In this document: positions 44,054 through 52,961 of the stretch, in pieces
How positions within the stretch are numbered: position 1 is the first letter of the stretch
How the letters are laid out: each line of letters opens with the position of its first letter
Source of the DNA: Pedobacter jeongneungensis
GTDB taxonomy: Bacteria; Bacteroidota; Bacteroidia; Sphingobacteriales; Sphingobacteriaceae
Assembly: GCF_000633455.1 (NCBI RefSeq)
Contig: NZ_AYMG01000018.1
Location: 1-62,033, forward strand
DNA length: 62,033 nt
Direction: 5' to 3'
Program-made: the position numbers and the translations under genes
Notes under the pieces: model-generated
Told to the model about the DNA's origin: nothing
The model's database searches: none
Seen by the model: only the letters and a program-made list of their open reading frames with translations

Positions 44054-44554
44054 TTAAAAATCATACATATTATTCGCACGCAAGTTTTCAATAGCTAACT
44101 CGGCCTCAGCCTTTAAGGTGAGCAATATACGTGTTTCTTCCTCTATTGGTATTAAAGGTTTATATCCGTACTGACTAAAAAATGATTTGGTATGCGCCTG
44201 ATAATCCGTTAAAAATTCAATTAATGAAACTACATCAGCATCAAAACCTTCACTTTCAAAATTAAACTGACATGAACTTTTAAAAGAGATAAATTCTTCT
44301 TCACCTATTGTAAATGAAACCTGTATGTTCCAGCTGCTTGGACTAATGGGCGTAACAATGTTTTCTTCATCTTCTTGATGTTCTACACAATAAAGAATAT
44401 TAAACTTAATAAAAATTGTATTTAACGATTCAACCTTCTCTCCAGTAATTTCAAAGCCAGACTGATAATTCCTGGATGTTTTGCTTTCTTCCAGATATTC
44501 ATCATTATAGATGTATTCATTTACAATGATGGGCTTTACATTAAATATTTTCAT
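44054..44554 (-). CDS. Hypothetical protein, 166 aa
   Basis: I do not recognise this family. The protein is acidic, has no signal peptide or membrane segment, and looks like an alpha/beta fold: beta-rich first 110 residues (GFEITGEKVESLNTIFIKFNILYCV, WNIQVSFTIGEEEFISFKSSCQFNF) and helical C-terminus (ADVVSLIEFLTDYQAHTKSFFSQYG, LTLKAEAELAIENLRAN). This order loosely resembles SecB-like chaperone or immunity-type proteins, which is only a guess. It stands alone between repeat-rich gaps, as cargo genes often do. Codon use and the clean ATG make a real gene likely. Confidence 0.55.
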   Translation of the reverse strand: MKIFNVKPIIVNEYIYNDEYLEESKTSRNYQSGFEITGEKVESLNTIFIKFNILYCVEHQEDEENIVTPISPSSWNIQVSFTIGEEEFISFKSSCQFNFESEGFDADVVSLIEFLTDYQAHTKSFFSQYGYKPLIPIEEETRILLTLKAEAELAIENLRANNMYDF

Positions 44555-44728
44555 AGGAGCGTTTTTTAAGGGTTTATTTTATCGTTATTAAAGCCACTAA
44601 GTAAAAAAGCGTCTTCTTGATCAATTATTTTAGCATCAAGGCACAAGAGTACATTTCCCTAATATAAAAAAATCAGTAAAAACGCTAGTGCACAAAGTTT
44701 GCAAATTGAAAGATAATTACTTTTCTAT

Positions 44729-44880
44729 TGGTCAGTGACTCACTGACCAGGAAGATAACTTATTCTATTTTGTGCAACTGTATTAGGTTTCGGTCGGTGC
44801 GACACCAACCGATAAGTAAAATGCTGAAGTTATTTCAGCATCGTTCCTGCAAGATAGACCCTGAAATAAATTCAGGGTGA
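44729..44880. repeat. Cluster of four perfect or near-perfect palindromes
   Basis: In the 425-bp gap 44555-44979 there are TGGTCAGTGA-C-TCACTGACCA (44729-44749), TCGGTCGGTG-CG-ACACCAACCGA (44790-44812), ATGCTGAA-GTTAT-TTCAGCAT (44821-44841) and CCCTGAA-ATAAA-TTCAGGG (about 44860-44878). No gene is seen. Confidence 0.65.
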
Positions 44881-44913
44881 CGATCGCAGTAATCAAACAA
44901 GCTAAAATGAATC

Positions 44914-44950
44914 CATAAAAAAACCTCCGATTTTATCGGAGGTTTTTCAG
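44914..44950 (-). terminator. Terminator of the TPR / barrel operon
   Basis: AAAAACCTCCGAT pairs with ATCGGAGGTTTTT around TTT, 30 bp beyond the stop of the barrel gene, with a T-run on the minus strand. Confidence 0.9.
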
Positions 44951-44979
44951 TTTAAGCAAGGCTTCGGATTCTCTTTATT

Positions 44980-46677
44980 TTAAAAAGAATAAGTCAACCC
45001 TCCGAAAATATTAAATCCGTTTGCCTGATAGTACAAAAATCTACTATAGTTTTTATTTAGGATATTGTTTGCTTTAGCAAAAACAGAGAATTTATTATTG
45101 ATCCTGTAATCTGCGCCCAGACCTAAATCTACAAAACCTTTAACCGTAACAATCGATTCTATGGCTGGATTCGGAATGACGTATTGTGAGGCAGGAACCG
45201 GGTTGGCAATGTTTACTTTTGCTTTTACGTCATCCTGAATCACTACACCTGCATTAAAACTTAGTTTTTTGTTGTAGGTATATACAAAGTTGGAGCTTAC
45301 TTTTAAACCTGGTTTAAACCAAGAGTAGGTTTCAGAAGCAGGCTTCCAATCATCAAGGTTTAGTTTACCAGTCCATTTTAAGGCGTCGCTAACCTGAACT
45401 GAAATTTCGCCTTCTACACCTGTCAATTTGGTTTTACCGAAATCATAGATCACGTCAAACTTATTAAAATCAGTAAAGTTGTTAACGAACAATGGCATAT
45501 CATCAAACTGCTTTACATATACACGTGCTTTATAACCAAAACCCGGACCACCGGTACCTTTAATACCTGCACTAAAGCTTAATTTCTCTACCGTATTTTT
45601 AATCACAGCATTGCTGTTTAACCATGGGTTTTCATCGGTAAAGCCTTTTAACGAGTTTCTGTTTACATCACCTTTAACTTCTCCAAAAACCTGTAAATAA
45701 TCAGGGATTAAAGTGAAATCGGCGGTAACCGCAGGGAATATTTTAGAGCTGCTTACCGCACCAAATTCCTGTACAAAATTAATTCCGGCTGTAATTTTAG
45801 CGCCTTTAACCTGCAGGCGGATATATGGGTTTAAACGCAACAAGTTATTGCCAACGCTCGTTAAAGCATCTTTGCTATTTCCGAATTCGGTTGAAGCAGC
45901 CAGGCCAAGGTTTAATGAATTAATGCGTTTGTTCACATAACCGTTTAAACTCAGGTAGTTTTCTTTAGCACTAAACTTATCGTTCCAGATATAGCCATTG
46001 GCTTTTAAAGCATAACTGAAAGCATCTTCATCTTCCGTAAAGTTTTTTACCAGTTCACCTTCCAATTCGATAGTGGTTAAGGCTTGTTTATCAGGATTAG
46101 GGTTTAGTAGTGGTCTGGTATCATCTATACCATAAAAATAAGTACCGTTACGCTCAAAACTAATTTTACCACTAACGGTATTCTGATCTAAAATGCTCCG
46201 TCCAAAAACGCTTAACTGCTGGTTGCTGCTGTTCTGCTTGTTCAGCTTACCTTCCTGACTAAAGTGTTTGAAATAGCCTCCAAGCTGTAAACCTTCGTCT
46301 TTGCCAGTGTTAAAATAAGCTTCGCCTAAAAGTGTAGCCAGCGAGCCGAATGCACCTTTAACATAATTATTAACCAATATACTTGCTTTTTCTTCGGCAA
46401 GGGCCTGTGCCTGTAACTTTTGGATATCGCTGTTCAACTCTAGTTTTCTATCTAAAATGCTGTAGTTCAGTTTTGCTTTATAGGTTTTAACGTCATCCAG
46501 ATTCGGACTCCTTCTTAACTTCACCGCCTCAGCCAAAATGGGTTTATACGGACGTACCACTTCAATCTCTTCGTTTACAACACCTTTTTCATCGGCCTTT
46601 TTATCCTGCGCCTGAGCAGTCATTAATCCAGCAGCTAAAAAAAACAGTGAACTATATATATATTTAATCGATTTCAT
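44980..46677 (-). CDS. Plugless TonB-dependent-receptor-like outer-membrane barrel
   Basis: The 565-aa protein has a signal peptide (about 1-23, ending AQAQ), a short N-terminal segment (EIEVVRPYKPILAEAVKLRRSPNLDDV) and a C-terminal beta-barrel with alternating aromatic strands, ending in FNIFGGLTYSF with the terminal Phe of outer-membrane proteins. The barrel strands resemble TonB-dependent receptors, but at this length there is no plug domain. It follows the TPR gene by 4 nt, forming a two-gene operon. The pair is a recurrent arrangement in Bacteroidota as I remember it. The function may be surface assembly or transport with the TPR protein as periplasmic partner; I infer this from position only. 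Confidence 0.75.
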   Translation of the reverse strand: MKSIKYIYSSLFFLAAGLMTAQAQDKKADEKGVVNEEIEVVRPYKPILAEAVKLRRSPNLDDVKTYKAKLNYSILDRKLELNSDIQKLQAQALAEEKASILVNNYVKGAFGSLATLLGEAYFNTGKDEGLQLGGYFKHFSQEGKLNKQNSSNQQLSVFGRSILDQNTVSGKISFERNGTYFYGIDDTRPLLNPNPDKQALTTIELEGELVKNFTEDEDAFSYALKANGYIWNDKFSAKENYLSLNGYVNKRINSLNLGLAASTEFGNSKDALTSVGNNLLRLNPYIRLQVKGAKITAGINFVQEFGAVSSSKIFPAVTADFTLIPDYLQVFGEVKGDVNRNSLKGFTDENPWLNSNAVIKNTVEKLSFSAGIKGTGGPGFGYKARVYVKQFDDMPLFVNNFTDFNKFDVIYDFGKTKLTGVEGEISVQVSDALKWTGKLNLDDWKPASETYSWFKPGLKVSSNFVYTYNKKLSFNAGVVIQDDVKAKVNIANPVPASQYVIPNPAIESIVTVKGFVDLGLGADYRINNKFSVFAKANNILNKNYSRFLYYQANGFNIFGGLTYSF

Positions 46678-46681
46678 AATG

Positions 46682-49600
46682 CTACTTCTTCTGGTTTAGT
46701 TTTTCTAGTTTTTCTTTGGCTGTAGGGATGATATCATCCTTGCCGTCGTAATTATCAATTATACTTAGAAGTGTGCTCTTAGCCTGTAAATTGTCTTTCA
46801 GGGCAACATAATTGTCAGATAAAAGAATAAATGCCTTTGCTACCCAATAATCATAAGCGGCCATGTTGTTGATCAGATCAAAACAGGTTTTTGATGAAGT
46901 TTTGAAATCACGTTTATTGTATTCTAATAAAGCCAGGTTGTACTTCGCTTCGGCAGCGGCAATGGTTTTTGTTTTGGCCACCACATTTTTAAACTCTTTA
47001 ATAGCGGTGGTCGTATCGCCTTTTAACAGATAGGCTTTACCTGAGAATAAACTCGAACTGTTTTTTTCTTCCTCTGATGCTTTTTCCGATTCTTTGGTCA
47101 ACTGTGCATATTTAAGCATGTCATCAGGCATGTTTAAAGCGGTGTAAGCCTTTAACAGGTTGTTGATGGCAAAGCTATAATGCGATTTGTAATCGGTGGT
47201 TGTTTCTAATCTTTTCAGGTAAACAATGGCTTCGTTATATTTCTTCTGGTTTAAAAACAGTTGAGAAATACTTACCAGTGAGCGCTCGGTGTAATCGCTG
47301 GTCCAATCGTTTAAAATAAATTCATAATCAGCAATGGCCTCATCCGGGCGACCTAATTTAACCAACGATTCTGCCCTGATAAATTTAGCTTCTTTCTCAT
47401 GGTTCGCTTTCGGGAATTTATCAAAATAGGCATTTACCGCCTGGAATGCGCCATTAGCATCGCCTTTTAAATAGGTATTATTAACTGCGGCAAAAACGAT
47501 GTTATCCTGCTCAGAGCCAGAGTAATTTCCAAGTGGGGTAGTAGCTGCATAAGCAATGAAGCCATTTGCATCGCCACGGTCTACATAGATATTCTTGATG
47601 GACTCCATTGCCTGTTTAGCTTCATCAGCAGTTGGATAATCGCGGATTACTTTTTTAAACGATTCTAACGCTGCATCGTCCTGATCCTGATTGTACTGTA
47701 CCAAGCCGATAGTTACCAATGCTTTAGCTACGTAGCTACTGCGTGGATATTTTGCTACTAAGGCAACAAGGTCTGATTTAGATTTATCAAAATCGCCCTT
47801 ATTGAAATAAGTATAGGCTGTTTCGAAACCGGCATCATCTGCGTAGTTTGAATTTGGAAAGGCATTTAACAAACTTTGCATGGTTGCAATTTTTGCATCA
47901 TATTGATTTTCCAAACCCTGAATCATTCCTTTTTGGAAAGTCGCGTAATCTTCAGAAGTGGTTTTGCGGCTGATAATTTTATTATAATTGGCCATCGCAT
48001 CACCATAATTCTTATTTACGAAATATGAATCGGCTAAACGGATGGTAGCATCATCAATTGTTTTCTGATCCTTATCGTTACCAGCCAGGAATTTTTCGAA
48101 ATAGTTGGCTGCTTTGCTGTATTTCTCATCTTCAAAAGCGGCATATGCCAACGCATAATTCGCGAAATTGTAAACACCGGTTTTATCGGCATCTGGCATT
48201 TTCAGAAATTTCTCGAAAGTACTAACCGCTTCGCCGAACTTGCGTAGTTCGTACATCGATTCTGCTTTCCAGTAAGTATTTAAGGCATTAATTTCATTAT
48301 CTTCTGCAAATTTTTCGGAACGTAAGAACATCGATAATGCATTAGGAAAAGCCCTTTCGTTATAAAACTCTAATCCGCGGAAATAAGTTACTTTCTGGTA
48401 GGCTTCTTTAGCCTCCAATGTTTTATCAGGAATAGGCTCTAAAATATCTACAGCGGCCTGGTAATTTTTGGTTGTTAATAAAACCTCGCCCAGTAAAGTT
48501 TTCGCTTCATTAATTTTGCGCGATTTAGGGAAGGCTTTTAAGAAACCCTGTGTGGCCTCTAAAGCCTGCTGGTGAAACTCAAGTTCGTAGCTTAATTTGG
48601 CATAATTTAACCATGCTTCTTCCTGGATCACTTTATCAAAACTTAAACGCGAAGCCCTGAAAAATGCACTTTGTGCTTTTTGTTTGTCGCCCAACTGGAT
48701 AAAATCCTTACCCAGGGTAAGCATACCGTTTTGCAGGTAAATATCGTCGTTATTCAGTTTTTCTAGAACACTAACCGATTCCTTGTACTTTTTATTCTGA
48801 AATAAAGAGTAACCGTATTGGTAAATGAAGAGGTTGTTTTTGGTTTCGCTTTTATCTTTTGCGTAATACTCGGCGAAATACTTTTCAGCATTTTTGAATT
48901 CAGATTTTGCAAAGTACGATGCTGCAACCAAACTCAACATTTCGGGCTCGAACTGTTGTTTGGTTTTTTGCATGGCAGGCAAAGCATAGCTGATTACATC
49001 ATCATAACGCTCATCTAAATAGTACATCGAAGTGATGTAATATGGATAACTTGCCTCGTAAGTAGGAGAGCCTTTTAACTTTTCGAAATTAGCAAGAGCT
49101 GTTTTATATTCTTTATTTAAATAATTGATGTAGGCAAAGTAGTAAGTAGCACTTTCCTGAAAATCGCCTTCCTCTTTTTTTACTTTTTCGAATAAAGGCT
49201 CTGCTTTTTCGTAATCTTTTAACTCAAAATAAGCATAACCCTGTTTAAACTGGTACTCGTTCCGCTGCTTTGCAGAAAGTGAGGAAGGATCTGTTTTTTC
49301 GAACCATTCTAAAGCCTTTTTATAGTTTTTCTGGTTGAAATAAGTTTTTCCAACGTAAAAGTAAGCCAGTTTGGTGTTCGGATTTAAAGGATAATCGCGG
49401 ATAAATGCCTGAAATAAACTTTCGGCATCACTGTTGGTTAACTCCAGTGCGCAAACAGCCGCATAGAATTTTGCATTCTCTTTAAGTAAAGATAATTCGG
49501 CATTGCTTTCCGTTTGGGTAGAAGGTTTATAACGTTGCAGCTCAACAAGTTTAAACTGTTGTGCAGCTGCAGTGTATTTCTCTTTGTCTAATAATTCTAA

Positions 49601-49705
49601 GCCCGTTTGATAGTTTTTGTTGAGGTTCTGCACTGCGCTAACCTGAGCGTAAGTGCTAAAACTTCCAGCTAAAAGTAGCGGAATTAGTAAGTATTTTTTC
49701 TGCAT
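46682..49705 (-). CDS. Large periplasmic tetratricopeptide-repeat protein
   Basis: The 1007-aa exported protein (signal peptide about 1-20, ending TYA-Q) is built almost entirely from tetratricopeptide repeats. Examples are AYFYVGKTYFNQKNYKKALEWFEK, YQFKQGYAYFELKDYEKAEPLFEK and DATIRLADSYFVNKNYGDAMANYNK; I estimate more than 20. The repeats resemble YbgF/CpoB and BamD-like envelope TPRs. The start is the ATG at 49705 (MQKKYLL); a TTG three codons upstream is less likely. It is translated just before the outer-membrane barrel gene (4-nt gap), so the two may form an envelope complex. No enzymatic domain is seen. Confidence 0.88.
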   Translation of the reverse strand: MQKKYLLIPLLLAGSFSTYAQVSAVQNLNKNYQTGLELLDKEKYTAAAQQFKLVELQRYKPSTQTESNAELSLLKENAKFYAAVCALELTNSDAESLFQAFIRDYPLNPNTKLAYFYVGKTYFNQKNYKKALEWFEKTDPSSLSAKQRNEYQFKQGYAYFELKDYEKAEPLFEKVKKEEGDFQESATYYFAYINYLNKEYKTALANFEKLKGSPTYEASYPYYITSMYYLDERYDDVISYALPAMQKTKQQFEPEMLSLVAASYFAKSEFKNAEKYFAEYYAKDKSETKNNLFIYQYGYSLFQNKKYKESVSVLEKLNNDDIYLQNGMLTLGKDFIQLGDKQKAQSAFFRASRLSFDKVIQEEAWLNYAKLSYELEFHQQALEATQGFLKAFPKSRKINEAKTLLGEVLLTTKNYQAAVDILEPIPDKTLEAKEAYQKVTYFRGLEFYNERAFPNALSMFLRSEKFAEDNEINALNTYWKAESMYELRKFGEAVSTFEKFLKMPDADKTGVYNFANYALAYAAFEDEKYSKAANYFEKFLAGNDKDQKTIDDATIRLADSYFVNKNYGDAMANYNKIISRKTTSEDYATFQKGMIQGLENQYDAKIATMQSLLNAFPNSNYADDAGFETAYTYFNKGDFDKSKSDLVALVAKYPRSSYVAKALVTIGLVQYNQDQDDAALESFKKVIRDYPTADEAKQAMESIKNIYVDRGDANGFIAYAATTPLGNYSGSEQDNIVFAAVNNTYLKGDANGAFQAVNAYFDKFPKANHEKEAKFIRAESLVKLGRPDEAIADYEFILNDWTSDYTERSLVSISQLFLNQKKYNEAIVYLKRLETTTDYKSHYSFAINNLLKAYTALNMPDDMLKYAQLTKESEKASEEEKNSSSLFSGKAYLLKGDTTTAIKEFKNVVAKTKTIAAAEAKYNLALLEYNKRDFKTSSKTCFDLINNMAAYDYWVAKAFILLSDNYVALKDNLQAKSTLLSIIDNYDGKDDIIPTAKEKLEKLNQKK

Positions 49706-50148
49706 TGGTTTCAAATATGGTTGGTACTAAATTAAAGATAGTATCATAGCTTATCAACATAAGTAATTAACATCTGTTAATAACACAAATTAACGATTGG
49801 ATTTTTGGTTTGGTATTAGGGAGTAGACGAATGTTGAAAAATGATGAGGTTCATTGGTTCAGTTGTCATTAGCACCGCCGCATCCGATAAGGGTTCATTG
49901 GTTCATTCGTCAATAGTTCTTTGGTACCGCCGCATCTGTCATTGCGAGGCGGCTTTTCAGCCAACAAAGCAATCTAGTAGAAGGGTTAACTGGTCAATCA
50001 TATAAACTGGTTAATTGCCATAGACTATTAGCAATGGACTATTTACCAATGCATTTCTAAAAAGACGCTGGACTTAGTCCTTTTGGCAAGATGCTAGATT
50101 ATGGACTCTGCACTAATAAACCATTGACCAATGAACGATTGAACCTAA
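49706..50148. other. Intergenic region between pyrB and the TPR gene
   Basis: The roughly 440-bp gap contains the TPR gene promoter region, a half copy of the GTCATTGCGAGGCGGC element (49938-49975) and repeated words of the type GGTTCATTGGTTCATT and GGTACCGCCGCATC. No gene is seen. Confidence 0.4.
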
Positions 50149-51078
50149 CTACCCCTGGCTTGCCAATAGATACAGCACTGCCATTCTCACCGCAACTCCA
50201 TTCTCTACCTGCTCTAAAATGATAGATTGTTTGCTGTCGGCCACATCGCTGGTAATCTCTACACCACGATTAATGGGGCCTGGGTGCATCACAACAATTT
50301 CTTTATCGAGGTTATCTAAGATCTGTTTGTTTAAGCCATACATCATGGCGTATTCCCTTAATGAGGGGAAATATTTAATGTCCTGACGCTCCAACTGGAT
50401 ACGGAGCATATTGGCTACATCGCACCAGTTCAGTGCTTTAATAAGGTTGTGCTCAACCTTTACTCCAAGTTGATGGATGTGTTTAGGAATTAAGGTTGTA
50501 GGTCCGCAAACCATAACCTCTGCACCTAAACGCTGTAAACAAAGGATGTTAGAGATGGCTACACGCGAGTGCAGGATGTCGCCTACAATCACTACTTTTT
50601 TGCCTGCCACATCGCCTAGTTTCTGGCGGATCGAGAAAGCATCTAGTAAAGCCTGTGTAGGGTGCTCGTGCGCACCGTCGCCTGCATTTACAATTTGTGC
50701 TTTTACGTGTTTACTTAAAAACTGACCTGCACCGGCATAGGGGTGTCGCATCACCACCATATCAACTTTCATTGATAAGATGTTGTTTACTGTATCAATC
50801 AGCGTTTCGCCCTTGCTTACCGATGATGATGAAGCTGCAAAATTGACCACATCTGCCGAAAGCCTTTTTTCAGCCAGTTCGAACGAAAGTTTGGTACGGG
50901 TAGAGTTTTCGAAGAAAATATTGGCAATGGTAATGTCGCGGAGCGAAGGGACCTTTTTAATCGGTCGGTTAATCACTTCCTTGAAATTATCTGCAGTTTC
51001 GAAAATCAATTCGATATCATTCCGGTTAATATCTTTAATGCCTAAAAGATGTCGGGTTGATAGTTTTTCTGCTGCCAT
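50149..51078 (-). CDS. pyrB: Aspartate carbamoyltransferase catalytic subunit
   Basis: The 309-aa enzyme condenses carbamoyl phosphate with aspartate in pyrimidine synthesis. Signatures are the carbamoyl-phosphate loop FFENSTRTKLSFE near 54, MVVMRHPYAGAGQFLS near 105, the HPTQALLDAFSI motif near 140, and the aspartate-binding MHPGPINRGVEI near 265. Length is normal. It begins 2 nt after the pyrR stop, so the two are coupled. No pyrI regulatory subunit is adjacent. Confidence 0.96.
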   Translation of the reverse strand: MAAEKLSTRHLLGIKDINRNDIELIFETADNFKEVINRPIKKVPSLRDITIANIFFENSTRTKLSFELAEKRLSADVVNFAASSSSVSKGETLIDTVNNILSMKVDMVVMRHPYAGAGQFLSKHVKAQIVNAGDGAHEHPTQALLDAFSIRQKLGDVAGKKVVIVGDILHSRVAISNILCLQRLGAEVMVCGPTTLIPKHIHQLGVKVEHNLIKALNWCDVANMLRIQLERQDIKYFPSLREYAMMYGLNKQILDNLDKEIVVMHPGPINRGVEITSDVADSKQSIILEQVENGVAVRMAVLYLLASQG

Positions 51079-51080
51079 TT

Positions 51081-51629
51081 TTATTTATTGTTTTCCGATA
51101 TTAAAATCACTTTGTCTTCACTTCCTTCGCTTGCCCAGGTTACTTTTACCTGTTGCGAATTTAAGCTATCTACCTGATGCCCAATGTAATCGGGTTCGAT
51201 AGGTAAATGCCTGCTAAACCTGCGGTCTATCAAAACCAAAAGTTCCACTTTCTCTGGTCGGCCGTATGCAAGCAAGGCATCAAGTGCCGCCCTGATGGTT
51301 CTGCCTGTCCAAAGTACATCATCAATTAAGATTACTTTTTTGCCTTCAATAATAAAATCGATCGAGTTGCTGCTGGCGGTAACCAAACCATCCTTACGGC
51401 GGAAATCATCTCTAAAAAATGTAATATCAAGGTTTCCCTTTAATATTTTTTTGTTTTTAAGAATCTGTTCGAGCTCCTGGTGGATGCGGTCTGCCAAAAA
51501 AATACCCCTCGGCTGGATGCCAATTAAAACGGTATTCGCGAAATCGTCGTGGTTTTCAATTAATTGATGGCAAAGCCTCTTAATTGTAATCTGAATTTTT
51601 TGTCCGTCAAGAAGTGTTTTCTTTTGCAT
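51081..51629 (-). CDS. pyrR: PyrR bifunctional regulator / uracil phosphoribosyltransferase
   Basis: The 182-aa protein has a type I phosphoribosyltransferase fold with the PRPP-binding loop VILIDDVLWTGRTIRAALDALL near 100 and the PyrR-typical GIQPRGIFLADRIHQEL and ITFFRDDFRRKD segments. In Firmicutes PyrR binds pyr mRNA leaders in response to UMP. Here the ATG at 51629 begins about 16 nt after a -7 box, and the alternative TTG at 51647 falls inside that box, so no room exists for an attenuator before pyrR. It may act elsewhere, or mainly as an enzyme. Operon partner: pyrB. Confidence 0.93.
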   Translation of the reverse strand: MQKKTLLDGQKIQITIKRLCHQLIENHDDFANTVLIGIQPRGIFLADRIHQELEQILKNKKILKGNLDITFFRDDFRRKDGLVTASSNSIDFIIEGKKVILIDDVLWTGRTIRAALDALLAYGRPEKVELLVLIDRRFSRHLPIEPDYIGHQVDSLNSQQVKVTWASEGSEDKVILISENNK

Positions 51630-51644
51630 TGAAGAAGGATTGGG

Positions 51645-51675
51645 CAAATATATAAAAATGTTTTAAGGTTGGAAA
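51645..51675 (-). promoter_or_regulatory. pyrR-pyrB promoter (TTTC-N19-TATATTTG)
   Basis: On the minus strand TTTC at 51675-51672 and TATATTTG at 51652-51645 are spaced by 19 nt. The ATG follows about 15 nt after the -7 box. Confidence 0.6.
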
Positions 51676-52008
51676 GTGGTATGTGGATTGTTTTCGGGTT
51701 TCATTGTTAAATTGTTCTTTATCAAAACGTAATGCGTAAAATAAATTTTTTGGAGCAGCAGAAAGGATAAAGCAAAAAGACTAAAGTTGAAAAACTACAG
51801 ACTCCCATTTAATCCTCTTTAAGCTTTGGTCTTTCTGCTTTCAGCTTAATTTGTCTTTTAGCTTAAATTTTGGAAAGCAAGCTCAGTTTCTCATCTTAAG
51901 GTTAGTCCGGCTGTACATTTTAGTCCCAATTTTCAATCGGGAGCTGCCGTTTCCATCCGGTTTAGGTGGCAGGTTTTCTGCATTTATTAAGGGTAAAAAC
52001 CCACTGTT
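51676..52008. other. Intergenic region between pyrR and the aminotransferase gene
   Basis: I see no gene and no strong hairpin terminator in this stretch. It contains degenerate repeats of AGCTTTGGTCTTTCTGCTTT / CAGCTTAATTTGTC. Confidence 0.4.
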
Positions 52009-52830
52009 TCAATTGTTCTGGTCGAGTTCAATTAGCTTTAAAAGATTATCATTGATTAACCTCGTAATGGTACTTTTTCCATCACCGATCAATTTTCCAT
52101 CGACTTTATTAACAGGAAAGGCATTTTTTGTAGAACTGCTGATGAAAGCTTCTTTGGCATTGTACACCTCATCTAAAGTAAAATCCCGTTCTACAAAAGT
52201 ATAACCCGAAATTTCCAGACTTAAAATTTTCTTCCTGGTAATGCCATGTAAAATTTCATCTTTCGCAGTAATAATCTCGCTGTTGGTCACAATGAAAAAA
52301 TTTGCCCTCGGGCATTCCCTTACTTTGCCATTGTTATGGTAAAGCAGGTCGTCGGCATCGCTTTCCTTAACAAACTTTTGCAAACGGATGGCCTGTAAAT
52401 AATCGATCGTTTTTACCTGTGGTATTTGCCGCTGGTGGTTATAACTCACCAGGGCGAGTGCTTTGCTGATTTCACTTTCGATAATATTTAAAGGCGTTTG
52501 GATAATGATCAGATTTGGTTTTACCATCGTATAACCATCTTCCGAAAAGCCACCGGTAAGGATAATTTTGATGCCCGAATTTGGAATGTTGTTTTTTTCG
52601 ATCAATTTAAGGATTGCCTCATGAAGCTGTTCGCGGTTAAGTTCCACTTCCAGGTTCATTTCTTTGGCCGAGTGATAAAAACGATTAAAATAATCCTGTA
52701 TAAAAATGGGTTTGTTGTTGATCGTTTTCAGGAAATCGAAAATTCCATAACCTCTTTGGATAGATAGGTCTGCCACCGAAATATTGGCGTCTTCTTTTAA
52801 AAACAGCTTATTGTTTATTGAAATATACAT
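52009..52830 (-). CDS. PLP-dependent class IV aminotransferase
   Basis: The 273-aa cytoplasmic enzyme is of the fold-type IV group containing branched-chain and D-amino acid aminotransferases and aminodeoxychorismate lyase. It has SVADLSIQRGYGIFDFLKT near the N-terminus, the PLP Lys in PQVKTIDYLQAI near 147, the Glu in GKVRECPRANFFIVTN that contacts the PLP ring nitrogen, and the HGITRKKIL motif. The R-G-x-G-x-F-D motif is general; sequence does not separate BCAT from D-amino acid or ADC lyase activity. It stands alone. Confidence 0.85.
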   Translation of the reverse strand: MYISINNKLFLKEDANISVADLSIQRGYGIFDFLKTINNKPIFIQDYFNRFYHSAKEMNLEVELNREQLHEAILKLIEKNNIPNSGIKIILTGGFSEDGYTMVKPNLIIIQTPLNIIESEISKALALVSYNHQRQIPQVKTIDYLQAIRLQKFVKESDADDLLYHNNGKVRECPRANFFIVTNSEIITAKDEILHGITRKKILSLEISGYTFVERDFTLDEVYNAKEAFISSSTKNAFPVNKVDGKLIGDGKSTITRLINDNLLKLIELDQNN

Positions 52831-52961
52831 GCATATTAAGCTTGATTAACCAAAAGCTAATGTACAGGATTATCTGTTTTATCGCCAATAAACGCATCAA
52901 ATAAATAGGAATAATACATAAAACTGATTTTTATTGCAACTGTAATGGCTAATTTTATGTT

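Noticed and set aside
51851..52204. 117-codon plus-strand frame upstream of and across the aminotransferase end
   Set aside because: The second half is antisense to the aminotransferase and the first half is repeat-like intergenic DNA.
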